Shown here one piece after another: positions 27,401 through 41,800 of a stretch of 64,000 bases of DNA (the stretch's first letter is position 1; each line of letters begins with the position of its first letter). This DNA comes from Hofstenia miamia (Eukaryota > Xenacoelomorpha > Acoela > Hofsteniidae). A program made the position numbers and the translations under genes. The DNA is taken from assembly GCA_900660155.1 (NCBI GenBank), contig CABFPE010000046.1:149783-213782 (forward strand). The letters run 5' to 3'. The notes beneath the pieces were generated by a model that was not told the DNA's origin, did not search any database, and saw only the letters and a list, made by a program, of their open reading frames with translations.

Positions 27401-30400
27401 CAGTTCGACTCATATTGTCACTTTCTATTTCAAAAGAGGACATCATATAAAAAATTTGACAATTGCAAATTCGAGATAATTATCAACAAGATTAGAGGTA
27501 TATCAAATTTGTTGTTGATTTTTTTTGTGAATACCTAGTCAAGTAGTAAACGAAAGTTCTTATTGGGTAAATTTAACAATGCGGTCGTTTTAAAGTTAAA
27601 GAATTTGTAACTCAAAGTTCCTCAAGTTAATTTAACTTATATATTTTTGTTTCTTAAAAACTGAATTTAATTCCCAAACTTCGCGTTATTTTCAAGTTCA
27701 TTATCGGAAAGTTTTATGACAACTATTGTGATGATTAACACCCATTTCGCTAATTAAACTGACAAATGCGTGGTTTCATAGCCCAGTGGATTTTTGTAAA
27801 TGTTATTTTCATTTATTTAAAATATTTTAAAATTTTGTATTGATATTTCTCAGACGGCAGGTGGTCATTGCGTAGAAAATTTTAATGACCGGATGTAGAA
27901 TTTCTTTTTATATAAAATTTTTATTGTTACCATTTATTTTAAATTTTGTTGTTTTTTGTACTACTTACTATAGAATGAAGTATATTTCATATTTTCTTGT
28001 TATTTTCAATTTTTGGAGAATTATTTCTGTCAACCTAAAAGCAATACAATAGAAAACTAAATTTAGTATTTGTGGAATGTTTGAATACTATATTTTACAC
28101 TAAGCTTTTATTGATACACTACACGGTAATCCAACCTTGAAATGAATTCAGAATGGTTTTAATACGCTTCTCAAATTTGTCATTTGCAAGCAAACAGTTG
28201 TTTTTGAATGATATTAATCGCATTTGCTTTCTAGTGACGCATTCTTCACAATGCCTTCTGCCGACTATTTGTTACCATTTTGAATGCCTGAAAAATTTTA
28301 CCTTTAAAATCCATCCTTCAAAAAATATGTGATTCTATTAATGATTATAACGAATACTCTATTCTGAGTACAAACTATGCTTAGCAAAATGGACGCACCT
28401 TTAATTCTAAAAAATTCTAAAATTGATTTGTTCATTTAAGTTTTAATTTTTACATATGACTCTACAATCATAGAATTTTGGCTTTGCTGTTAATTTATGA
28501 AAAAATATGTATATTTTTTCTAACTTTTAAATTGGCCAGCTTAATTTATATTAAACGATCACTCACCGAGGCACATTTTGGATTTTTTATTGTAGTCTCA
28601 AGTCCCAAACTTCTATTTTTAAATAAATTGCACCTGATGGAATCTAGCCCTTGCTTTCTATAATGATTTCATTAAATATTATAATTTTGTGTAACGTTTT
28701 GAGGAACAGAATCTTTTTGAAATAATTTTTCTCACATTAATTAGCATGTTTCATTCCATTGGTCAAGATTCACCTCTACACATGTTGAATATTAGTCTTA
28801 GTGATATACGGACACATTTTTCCCCAATTGCTAGGTTCCTTCTCTCTCTAATTACCCACCTGATCATTCAAGACTAAAATTCTTCTTTTCTTTACGAAAG
28901 CCTAGTCCATACTGCAATCTATTTGTAAATTTTGTTCTAAGAATATGTGTTCTAAGTGGAAAGAGGTTCTCGAAAATAGACTACTTAAGTAGATGCGTAA
29001 TAAGAAAAAATAGGTAACGCTTAATTGCCGATGGATACATTTATTTCAATTGCTTGATTATTTGAAAGTATTCATTTTTCTATCGGTTTTAATATTATCA
29101 GCTATTGCCATAATGGATTTTTTTTACCTTACCATATTTTCTCTCTGCAGCCAAACGAAACATAAAAAATGTGGTACATGGAGAATGCAATTATGAATGA
29201 GTGGTTAATCTAAAAAGCGAAGTCGCGGTTTTTATCAAAAGCGAATTTTTTTAATGAAGATAAAATATTTCAGGTTTTTCGAAATATTGTATTGAATATA
29301 TCAACATGTAGTGAAAATGAGGCAAGCGAACACCTCTATCTGAGGTTCTATTCTTTGATTAGGTTCACAGGAATTTTAAACGAAATTGAGATGCCAGAGA
29401 ACAGCACAATTTATTCAAAATAGTTATTTACTATTTGGGGTGTTTATTTTGGCATACTCACACCAATTAAACTTTAGTGTTTGAATCCCTATGCAGTAAA
29501 CTCGATTGCCCGAGTACTTCGGAGTCATTTTCAAAGTTAATTGTGGCATGTTTTAAACAGGATCTGTTTAAAACATGTTTTAGACACACTTTAAACAACT
29601 GTTTTTTGCAGTGTTTTTTAAACGTTTTTTTTCAAATGTATATAAGAAAGTTTAGAAAATAAATTTTGGGTTTTGGACATTCGTAATTTTATAACCGATT
29701 TTCCCCCGTATGTAAAAAGAAAAATGAATGTTGATAAGTTTATCATAATTCAATGTTTGCCGCTATATGTGATTTTTGCAAAATTTTCGTGCCTTGAGCT
29801 GGTACTGTCTAAAAGCAAAAAACATTATTTTAAAAGTTTAAAACGTTGTATTTCTACAAAATACATTTTTTGCCAATTCTGATAATGGATTTGTTCGAAA
29901 AATTTAATTAGCCAAAAAATTCAAAGCAAGATATTTGAGTATTTTAGTCAACGGAAATGTATGTAGATACATGTGTTTGGATCATTATCTATTTTAAATC
30001 CATCTAAATTTCATCTTTCATCTTTAATTTTTGTTTCAAATATTTATTGTTTCATTACCGTATGTTTATTTAATTATATACTAAAATATGAAGGCGAATA
30101 ATTAATATGCATTTTAACAATTATTTTCGATAAGGAAGTCCGAGAAAAGTTTGCCCGAGTCTCAACAGATGAACTAATTCCCATGTCGACTGTGATCATA
30201 ATACGTCATTAATTCATACAACCAATTACCATTTCTATGTACAATTCATATATTCTCTGCTCCATTGCTAATGCAATAACGCGTTATTTCATTGATTTCC
30301 AATACTTCGATTTGCAATGTAAATAAATAGTTGATTTTATTCAATAATACATTTACATTTGGCTGTATCTCTTAAAAACGTTATTAACATACAACTTTAT

Positions 30401-33400
30401 AAATGTGCAAGTTCTAATTACCTCATTCTTAAATTTTTAGATAAGAATGTAGTTGCTTTATACGTTCAACATCTAACAAATTTTTCAATGTAAGCAGGAG
30501 ATGTTCTCTAAAATACATTGAAGATCGACGATTCTTATATGAATACTTCTGTAAAATATTTGTGTAGTAAACGTCTTTTAATGGACGTAAAATAAAACTG
30601 CATCTATACTAATTGTATTGTTTTGCAGTCCGTGAAACTTTTCTATCTAGAAAGTATTCTTGAATTGCAATCATTTAAAAAGCAACTAAGAATTATACTA
30701 AATTGGACGTATTTACATGTGGTATGCGATAACTCCAACATTATTTTGGAGACCGGATAATGTTTTCATGATAATAATAATATTGTGAAATTGTATCATT
30801 GCAAATTTTTTTTTTGAAAGAACATAAACAAACTTTCTATAACATCAACATATTTATACAGTAAATTCAATATTCAATAGTCTATCTGAACATCATATGA
30901 ATCACTAAGATGCGTCCATCAAGCTTAGAACTTCACTAATGTGAAAATTTTTAAACATTTGTTACATTAATATGACGTTAAATATTAAATCGTAATTAGC
31001 AGTGTTCCAATTTAGGTCGCAACTTATATTGGGCAGTAAGAGAGACTGGAATATTCGTGTCAAAGATTGATGGCACAAACACAAAGATTTTGTATGCTGG
31101 GCAAGAAGAAAATAATGTTTGTCAACTCTACAATCCCACTTCGCTCACAATCACGCGATCGGGGTAATTAAACCATTTTTTTCATTAACTCAAATTCGCT
31201 AACATTTCATTAGATGAATGTGCTTCCAAATATCTTATTGGTAAACTATCTCTCTTAAAATTTTGTCTATTTGACGTCTATTTGCTATTTATATCAAAAT
31301 CTCATTTTAAGAACTCAAAGCATACTATTAGTTTTAAACATTGACTTATTAAAACTGTGTAATTGGAGCTATTCAACTATTTGGAATATTAATTTCCAAC
31401 CAAAACCGGTCACATTTCGAACTACGAATTCGATATTGCATAGTGAAATTGTTCGAAATGCTTTGGTTTTTGTAGTTTGGTATATGTTGAATCCTGTTAC
31501 GGAATAAATGTTGTATAAAACTAATTGTTTTTGCAGGGATTTAATTGGTCAAACCTTGATTTCGAAAAAGTACTTTATGTTATTGACAAGAAATATCATA
31601 ATTTAGATGAAATTTGGGCTTTTGTCAGATTGCAAATATCTAGTCTAGTATTTATTTAGATATTTGTATTACGTTGAAGACTGTAGTGGGCAGAACAGTA
31701 TTGCTAAGATGTCTTTAAATGGAGACTTTCACAAATACATTATTGGCGACCCCACGAAAATTCACTCGTTGGCAATGAACGATAATAAACATCTTCTCTA
31801 CTTCATGGCAAATGAGGTTAAAAATTTATTCTGTCAATACATGTGGAAGCCGCATTTTGAATTCACCTTAAAAGATGGTTCAAATTTCATTGATTCAGAA
31901 CTAGCCTCATTCTGGCATTGGGCTTTGATAAAATACCAGTTTAATATACTGTTTCAACATAAACCAATATCTTATATTTTCCTTATTAGGCATTTCAAGT
32001 AGCTTTCTTACTTGTCTTGTAAACTCTGCTTATATACGTTTCAAATTATTTTTTGTGAGAACGATGTTTATATAAGGCAAGAAGGTTTACTAAATGACTG
32101 ATTTATTTAACTTTCTAGAACTTAAAGTGCAATTGAAAATATAACTCTTGCCAAAAATGCTTTATGCTTCCATCCATTAACAGTCATAGTAGGCAGTCTT
32201 GACTGTTGCTGCAGGAGTTAAGTTTATGTGAAAGACAGTAGTATACTCGATTTGTACGTAATGTTGAAATTTTTCACATTTTAAAATTCTTTTATATTTT
32301 TGTACAATATTGGGCTTGATTTTTCAAATATTTAAATATTTTACTTAAAATTCAGAGCTTGGCATCCAAATTTTGAAATCCAATCTCATTATTTTGAATC
32401 AATTGTAGTTCTTGTTTAAATTAGTTTGCAAAAGTGTAGTTAATAATTGTATTATCATTTATGAAAATCTGGTTTAATTTTAATAATGCAGTGATAACTC
32501 TTTTTAAGGGCAATATCTGCGCGCATAAGGTTTTTCATTAAAAAATTAATATCTGTCTACAACTGCAGTTATACTAATGACAGCATGACACTTTTACAAT
32601 CACTCGAATGTTGGGATAATTTTTTATTTGTTGGCATATTTCTCATCGTTGGGAACTGTGTTTACTCTTAGTTCAGTCTGTAGTAATTTACTCAAGAAAT
32701 GATCGCTTTGATTGTTCTACTTTGGAAATCAACGCCACCTGAGAGTAATTCCACGACTACCATCGAAATTTCCCACTTTAATTTAAATGATTTTCAACTG
32801 TCACTTACACTATAATTAAGCAAAGTTTATTTACATTTCATTCGATTATTTTATTCCAAGCATTCATTGATATCAATTTGGTTTTTTAGATGATCATAAA
32901 TTATGCACCTTTTAAGTGTACAAAAATTGAACCCACAGTTTTATAGTTATAGCAATTGGTTTGCAATTATTTTGCCAATGTGGACTTAAGGATTACAGTT
33001 AGTTGCAGACGCTGTCTTAGAAAATTTTGAACAGGCCAAGAGCGGTTCAAATTCTTTTTCCTAATCATATTTTGCAAAAGTGCAATGATTTTTGAGGTTC
33101 TTCACAAAACTTTAAACTTTATACAGTGCTCGGAATAAATCTCAGTACATTGACCTTGACAAATTATTTTGGCAATTTTAAACGCTATGGCTTTGATGTT
33201 TAGCACTGGGCACATTTGATGAAAACTGGATTTCTGATTAAAAATTTAAGTGTAAATTTGAATTCTCAGTGCCAAATTTGAGCCTAGTGCTAAAAATCGA
33301 AGTTATTGTGTTAATAAATGCAGAAATAATTTGTGAAGATATTTATTGCCGGCATTGTATTTATACACATAAACATAAAACGTCTTTTCTTCAAGAAAAA

Positions 33401-35831
33401 ATACATATTCTTTGAAAAATGGATATTTTATGAAAACCACTAAATATGTTTTTTATCACAATATTGTTAAAATAATTGCAATAAATATAGTGAAGAAGTT
33501 TATTTTAACACGTGGAAAAAACTATAATATATTTCTGGTTTACAAATATTTTGCTGAATTATTTTTATCAAGAAAAAATGTAGTTGAGACATGAAATACC
33601 AAGCCATAGCTAGACATGAACGTTTTTCAGATTCAAATTTTTCAATACGACTATAGTGGCTTTTAAACCTAAGGTATACACATATTGCGTGCGAATTCAG
33701 AAAAGAATGGTCGCGTAAAAACAAAGGCTGCGGTACTTCAAATGTTCTGACGATATCTATAAATTCAAATGGGAAAAAATCAGAAAACAGAAACCAAAAT
33801 GTTGTTTACAGAATTTAATCAGTCATTTGCGAACGGCTCATCCCAATTACCGTCAGAAAATCATTCGGCTTAATGTGGCTGTTTTTTTTACAACTGAAAA
33901 TGATATTTTTAGTATGGAAGTATATACAGGTAGTTAGATTGGGTTGGCGAAGAAGGCTTACCCTTCAATTTTACCATGGACGAAATTTGAACGAGATTAT
34001 ATCATGGCGTTGCAGAGACTTGAAGTTAAAAGTGAGAATTCTCAAACGCTGTATTTGGTAGAAATGCAATGAAAAGCATTCAGAGTTACTTCGCACTATG
34101 GAATTACTTGGAAAACCTTTTCGAGGACATGAGAGATCCTCCAAATGTTAAGAACTCTCTTAAGCTAAAGAGTTCACAGCTAAATTTTCATGAATAAATG
34201 TTATTTTAATGATTGACGAAAGTTAAACATAATAATGGGAAATTCACGAACTATGTACACGTTTTGCTTCAATATGGTTTCAAATGTGCCTCGCCCAATT
34301 GACAAAGGTGACAAACTATTTCTTTTATTCGATAATAATTGCATTTCATGCGGAGATCATTTATTATCAACTAATGAAGAACAGTCTTGCTTTTCCCCTG
34401 ATCATTTTAATGTTTCCATACTTTTATCGTGGTGGGTTTTGCATTCCATCTGACTACAGTTTGGCATTGTCCACTTTTGTGTGTATTCTATATGAACAAA
34501 TCTCCAGTAATCCTGACGCTAAACAACAGCTATTAAAATTGAGTAATGCCGCTGCCTCATTTAGAAGAGCCTTACTTACTTTCATAAAGAAAAACCAAAT
34601 TCTCTGAAAATATGCAAATATACAAATTTCTATATTCTTCAAGTAAGACGATTATGAAATATCTTTAAAAAAATTTATCACTGTAGTTGAAAAAAGTGCT
34701 TCTGAAGATTTGCCTTACCCCCGTCGCACACTGCCGTTAAGGTAACCTTAACTTAAGCCTTAACGGCAGTGTGCGACGATATTTTTTAAGTTAAGGTTAA
34801 AATCGAGATGTACGTTCCCGTTAAGTTAAGGTTTATCTTAACGGCAGTGTGCGACGATCAAGAGGAGGTCGCACACTGCCGTTAAGTTAAGTGTTGTAAA
34901 AAATCTCATTATTGCAAAAAGACGACGTCTGCTTACTTTGAACGAATTGGAATCGACCCTAAGGTAAAAAGTGCGGAATATATTGTTGGCAAAATGTCTA
35001 ATAACTGCCAGCCGGTTTTTACCGTTAAATTTGTAATTGAATTGGGCGAATTTAGAAAAACATCAAAATATTGTATCTTGATTTAATGTTTTTGTTTTTA
35101 CCTGTTTTTTGAAAAAAATAATTACAGTCAAACCTCGTGTTATCGAACGCTTCTGTTCTCGAACAAATCGGTTTTCGACCAAAAAGTTCGAGAATTTTAC
35201 GTTTCAGAACTCTAGCAAATTTCGGCTCTTGAACAAACCGAAAGAAGCCAAGCCTACCGAACGCGGCCGAGGGAACTCGAACGCTAAGAACGCTTCCTCC
35301 ATAGCGCATTTGCAATCAAAGTTCATTCCGAGCAGACGTGTTTGTTCTTATTTACGTAAATCCAACTTATTTTATCTTTGCATCGTGTATTAGCCCCTAT
35401 TCGTAGGTCCAAAGAAAAATCGTTTCAATTTTCGAACAGCCTTCTCTAATAGATTATGTTCGAAAACCGAGGTTTGACTGTATTTTGATTTAATCCATAT
35501 AGTTTAGAGGTTTTGACTTAGATTTTGCCCGAATGTTCAGTAATTATTCAATATTTTATTGTTCAATTTTTTGACCTTTCCTCTAGGTTGTACATAGTGT
35601 CTATGGTTATTAAATTTAGATTGATATGGTCACTTTGGTTGTTGATTAACAAATTTCAATTACGAATATGAAACTCTGATATGGTTTAACAGGCAATAAG
35701 CACACGAGTTAAAAATTGAATTTATGCTATTGTATAACTTTAACTCCAATATGTTCGTATATAAACGGAGGCTTCGGAATCATGTACATAATTTTTTTAA
35801 TCGTGTAAATTATTTTGCCATTCTACATATA

Positions 35832-35864
<33 letters not shown>

Positions 35865-38800
35865 CGTTCTAAATCTACAGGCCATGTAGACGAAACATGA
35901 GTTAAATTATTGTAGGCTGGTTTACATTAAACAATGTTTTCAAATTATTAATAGATCAACAAAAATACAAACATTTAATGAGAAAACTTAGCTAATTTAG
36001 CAGGAGTACCACAGTTAATGGAAGAACGCAGCTTACAAAAATTGTTTAAAAATATGTTTACAAGTCTTATCAAAGCAGACTGAGAGCAGTTACAACTGTT
36101 AAATCCATTAATAAATTTAAAACAATTTACAATATGATTTCTACAGTGTGTAATATTCCGATGAATTTTAAAAAAAGAATAACATCGAACAACATATTCA
36201 AAAAATGTATTCGAAGGATGATGTAAGCCACCTCTGGAAATCATTTCCTGATATGTTCTGGACGGATTGTCGTCTGCTGCACAAGCAAGTTCTTTATGCT
36301 TTGAGACAATAAATCCAGAAACAATATTCTTCAGTTGACAGGTTTTCCAAGCCATTGGATGATTGATATAGAGCGCACATGGAAATGAATGACGAAAATT
36401 TATTTCTCGCGGAACAATATCAAGCCTAAAAAAGACAATACAAAGAAATAAATATTTATAATATGAATTACATAAAATATGCGTCACTTAATATATTTAC
36501 AATTTATGTATTTATATATGGAAAAATATGTAAACCTTACCTAGTACACAGCTGCGCCATATCCAACCGGTGAGTCTCAAAAACTTCTTGACATGAAATG
36601 TAAAAACAATCGCCTGCAGTCTGGCGAAAATGCACAAAATGAGACTCAATATAGAAACCAAGTGTAACATAATTATGCCTAAAAGCCTTGTCAGTTGTAA
36701 GAAGAGTGTTCGACATTTCCATAAACCACATGATGTATGAAATAGAGGGTATGCTGTATCAGCAGTTAAAGAACGAATTCTGCAAGATTTCACAGTCATA
36801 AAAAGAGGTAATTTCGCCATTTAATCTAAAATGTGAAATTGATGGGATTCTAAAGCTTCTTTAGTTGAATCGCGTTTAATGTTTGGAGCAGTAATGGTCT
36901 GAACATTAACAACATTCCACCACTGAGAAATTTCAGTATTGCAGGAAAGTGAAGCTATAGTTTTTTCATTAAATCCTTTCAAAACAAGTTTGACATTTTG
37001 TCTTTCAATCAAAGTAGGAAAAACTGATTTAAAAGTTAAAGTTGAAAGTCGAACTAACAAGTTTCCTCACTTTTGTATAATGCAATTTAATCTGCCCAAT
37101 CTGCTACAAATACTTCTCCGTCGTGTAAGAAACTAAGCTGCTTAGATTAGAAAACTACTATCAGATTGATTTAAACATTTCGATGTGATTTGTTGAAGTG
37201 TTACAGATGGAAAGCTGAGGTACTGTCGAAGTGTTGAGTAGAGAGATCTTGATTTCGTCATCCATGTAAAAGCAATCGAAATTATTTCTAGAGAATATAA
37301 TTTGGCGTTGCTTCGTTTATTAAGCATTTCAAGTTGCAAGATGATAAAACTTTCTTCAACTGCGTCATCATCATTAATAGGATTTTCGCCTTTAACACGA
37401 CGAATTACTTCATTTAATTGAGACCAGAAACGTATGCGCTATTCCTAAATTCGCATTAAAAATAATATATATATATATATATATATTTATAAAAATTTCT
37501 GCTCTATAAAATTGTTACTACACGAAATGGTCATTCTATTAAACAAAGTGAAAAAGACTAATTTAACTTATATTCTAAAAACTTTACATTTTAAAACAAT
37601 ATTTGCGCTTGTAGCGTGAATGAAACCTTGTTGTTTTAACCAATGAAGTCACTGGTTTCATCTAAACAAATTGTTTTTATTAAACACGGGCGTATGTTAT
37701 TGAAGTACTCAATTACAATACAATGGTCATCTGAATGGCATACTAATTTCCACTGTTTGTTTATGCGAATTTATTAATGCTTATACAAATTCTATTTAAA
37801 TATTGTCAAATCACTCATCAAAAAACCTTAACTTAACGAAACCGTCTCACACTGCCGTTGCGGTTAGCCTTAACCTAAGAAATTACGTCTCACACTGCCG
37901 TTAAAGCTTAAGTTAAGGTTACCTTAACGGCAGTGTGCGACGGGGGTTGTCAAATAAAAACTGCTATTCTAAAATTATTTTAAAGAAGAAATTATATTTT
38001 CTGAATTATTGCAATAATTGCAATTCTTTATTACCGATTATTAAAATTTAAATAATTTATTTTAGCTTTCAAATTATTTGCAATATCATTTTTCCAGCCC
38101 CTGGTTTGTTTCAATAACTGAATGATTTCATTGATTCAATTCAATCGTGACAAGATTATTTTGATGAACAATTGTATTCTTAAATGAAATATTTTTTGCC
38201 ATAAACTTTTTGAAACGGTTTCGAAATAATCTCAGCTTCACGTTTTCTACAATATTGATATCTAATCGTAGTTAAGTGCGCAGACGGTTGCAAGTTGTCT
38301 GGACGCAAATGTTAGTCTTTGTTGAACCGTGTTATTTAACGGTCGAGTTAATTTGTTATAAAGCATAGTATGTGCCTGTCTGTGTTTCGCTTCTTTGATT
38401 AAAGTAAAAATTTGCAAAGGGGACATTTCCATCCTCAATGAAAATATCTTCAAATATTGTGTTAACTTTTTATTTTATTCATTATTATCATCAGAACTCT
38501 ATCAAAAAATTATTATTGACTTATTCAGAAGAATCTTAGCCATCACAATATTAAAGCCATAGCGCTTCCGCAACTTTTATAGATATTTTGCTAGATCTTG
38601 TTTTTATCATCTGCGGATTTCCCACTAATTGTTTTATAGAAATTCTGGTCGTTTGGGACTCTTTCAAGGTTGACCAATGTAGAAAGAAGCAGTTGAATAT
38701 TGGTTTACAACCTTCACTTTAAATGAATCGAGATGTCATTATCTATGCTATTACTTAGTTTCTTAACAGAATCTGACATTCTCAATGTATTGTTATTAAG

Positions 38801-41800
38801 TGCATAATTTCGTAAATGCAGATTATTCCAGAAGCAACAAGAACACAATTTCAATCTAGAAAACTAAAAGTCCAATTTCTGACATCGGCTTCGCCTTAAA
38901 ATATTACCGTTTAAAATTTATTCTTCAAAAAATGAATATAATAAATTTACTTTCAGGAATTTTGTTCATAATGCTTATAAATTCAAAAAGACAATTCAAC
39001 AATTCTATATTGTTGAAACTTTTGTTGCTAATATGGTGTTTTCATCAATGGTCTGAAAATTTAAGTTTTGGTCGTTCTACCTTCTACGTTTTGTTATTAA
39101 TTTTCTCATATTTAGATTATATATCAAGCTCCATTCTCTGAACGTGATTCTAAACGTGAAGTTCTTAAATTGGATTTACATCATCGTATCAGCGATACGC
39201 TAGTTCTGTACAAGGACTCCATATTTTGGGCCGATGGGAAAGATATTAAATCTGTACCACGGAGTGATGAGAAGCCAATTCTCATGACGCAAGTCTCTTT
39301 CTTTGTCAAACAAACTATTTTCAGAGCCATACCGAACAATGGTAGGAATTTGATGTTTAGCTATCACATATGTAAGTACCATATATGTACTGCTTAAATT
39401 GGGTATCTAAAATAGGGTTCTATGGCTTATAATTTTTGGTGCCATTGATTGTGGTCCCAGTCACGTGAAATGTTCTGGTCACATGTAGTACTATTTTGGC
39501 AGAAAATGCCAAAAATTGAGTAATATTCGAAACTTCGTTATCCTATTTTCTTCATTTATGGTTCCATTTCAGTTTAGTCCCAGTTACTATGAAATATTTT
39601 CCCCAGGTCCCAGTCCCATGGGGCTGGAAGCAGTAAGTCCCATAGGATTGAATAGTTCTGCAATACCGTAGTTTACGTTACGACTGATCTGTCTTAATGT
39701 GATGTTCAGTTGGCTGTTTTATATTTCTTAAAAGCATTAAGTCATATTGTCCAATACTTTAATGGATATTTAAAATTATCACAAATATGAAGTGTGTTTT
39801 TCCAAGATTTTCTAAATTTTAAAGTTACCTGATTTTAAGACTAAACAGCCAATAATTTCTTTAGCGCGTCGTCGGTCTTCATTCTGCTCGCATTTGTCAC
39901 TTCGTGACGGTGAAACTAAGATTTCATGTGCATGTCCTACAGGTATCGCTTTGAGGAAAACAGACCCTTCTCAATGTGAGGATTCTCCTAAGGAATTTTT
40001 TTCTTTCCCGAATTCTCAAGTTCCCATGAATATTGACAAGGGTGTGCGACGCAGTTATACCTTCCAACCGTTTCAAAATCATCAATTCAAGTCAACAGAT
40101 TTCTCTTACGAAGGCAAAAGGCTTTTCTTCTCCGATTTGTATTCCATCATGTAATTGAACGTCGTAGCGTATATTTAATGTGATGCTAATTTTTAGATCT
40201 ACTGATTTCAATGGGGAAAATGCGCACTATCTTATTTCTAGTGAAGAGTACCGTCAAACTTTTCCGAAGGGTGCCATTGTGAAAATTGCTGTCGATTGGT
40301 CAGCAGGGAATATTTTTTGGACAGACTCAAGTCTAAAAAAGATATTTGTCATGCGAATCAAGAAGCCCAAGATTAATCCCTTAATCAGTGAGGGGCTTTT
40401 TGAACCATGTGCAATCGCTGTAAATCCAGAGAAAAGGTAAGATATTGTAAAATCAAAAATCATTCAAATTGTTGATGTTTGTGTATAAATTCGTCCATTT
40501 TCTAAACAATTCATCACTCAATATCTCAGACTGCTTTAGGTATGTTTTTTGGTCCGATCTGAGTACTGGCACCATTGAGCGAGCATACATGGATGGAAAA
40601 CATCGAACGAAAATAGCAGAAAACTATTTCGGTGTGAAATCCATTGCCATAGATTACCATGAAAACCGACTTTATTTCACCAGTGAGAATTCCATTTTCA
40701 TTTCTGACCTCAATGGCAAGGATATCCAAACTGTCGTTAAATTACACAATCCTCCATTTGGCATAACCATCGTAAGATTTTTTCAATTGAATCAATTCGG
40801 TTCTTGATCAAGTTAGATTGCAGTTTGAAACAGACTTTTTGAATTTTAATCCAAAGTAATTGCAACATGCAATTTATTTTGAATTTACTCGTGTACTGGT
40901 TTTTTAAATTAGTATTTCCGTTTTAGAACCATAAGTTTGCTTCATACTCGATATTTTCTATTATTTTATAACTTCAATTGTTCCGTCAACGGTGTTTAAT
41001 TGATGATTACTAAAACTGCTGACTCACAATTACGTTTTCTGCATACGAGGTCATTCTGCTGTCAATTTTACTGCCAGTGAAACGGGAACTAACAGTAATT
41101 AAGTACAGTACATTTTCTAGTCCCACGATCTCTTTTTTCCTGAAATATAATTTATTTTGCTTTAAATTTCCTTTCGTTTTGCATTAGTAATCGGTAATTG
41201 TTGTTAGATAAACACGAAATATATTTAAAAATGTTCAGCCGCAAATGCCTTTAATAATGGTGAGACGGTGTGATAGGTTTGATTTGTATTAATTTTTTTC
41301 AACCGTTAAACATACGAAGGTATGCAAAGCACTATTCACTTTTACTACTCGTGAGATCCCAGCTTACGATAAGGATTCTCTTCGACAAATTTCATTCATG
41401 AAAAACATGTTTTTAAAAGTGTTTTGGTATCAGATATGTTTGATATCTTCGATTGTGACGACTCCAGTGATTGCTAAAACACTGCGCGTTTGCTTATCAG
41501 TAATTTATAAAATTTATCTTTTTATTTAAAAAGCAACTGAAGCAATGCTGAGTATTCTCAAAAATTTATAATTTTAATGTGAATCCTCTTAAGGCATAAA
41601 GGTTTTTTATATTTTTGCCATTCTATGATCAAGATATGCATTTACTGCTTTTAGATGAATAAACATATTTTTTACATCGCGGACTCTAGTTTCAAAAGCA
41701 TCAGAAAAACTAGCCGCCAGACATTGACATCCAACTATTTCACCATAGTGGGCGGGCAGTTTTTGCGAACTCTGACGGATGTACGCTATGTTGCAGATGA

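Larger units (their letters stand above)
34718..37946 (-). mobile_element. P-element/THAP9-like DNA transposon with 60-bp complex TIRs
   Basis: The first about 60 bases (ccccCGTCGCACACTGCCGTTAAG...) match the reverse complement of the last 60 (37886-37946) with about two differences. Each TIR is itself a near-palindrome holding two facing copies of the motif. Further copies lie inside: 34837-34856, 34868-34888 and 37843-37860. The minus strand carries transposase remnants with P-type features. The flanking 8-mers (ttgcctta and ttgtcaaa) agree at only 5 of 8 positions, so no clear target-site duplication is visible. The element sits in an intron, antisense to the LRP-like gene. Confidence 0.7.

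Noticed and set aside
34235-34607. Two overlapping plus-strand ORFs of 72 and 107 codons
   Set aside because: No recognisable domain, no splice partners, and they overlap in different frames; treated as chance.
35109-35393. 94-codon plus-strand ORF
   Set aside because: It lies almost entirely within the MITE and is a by-product of its palindromic sequence.
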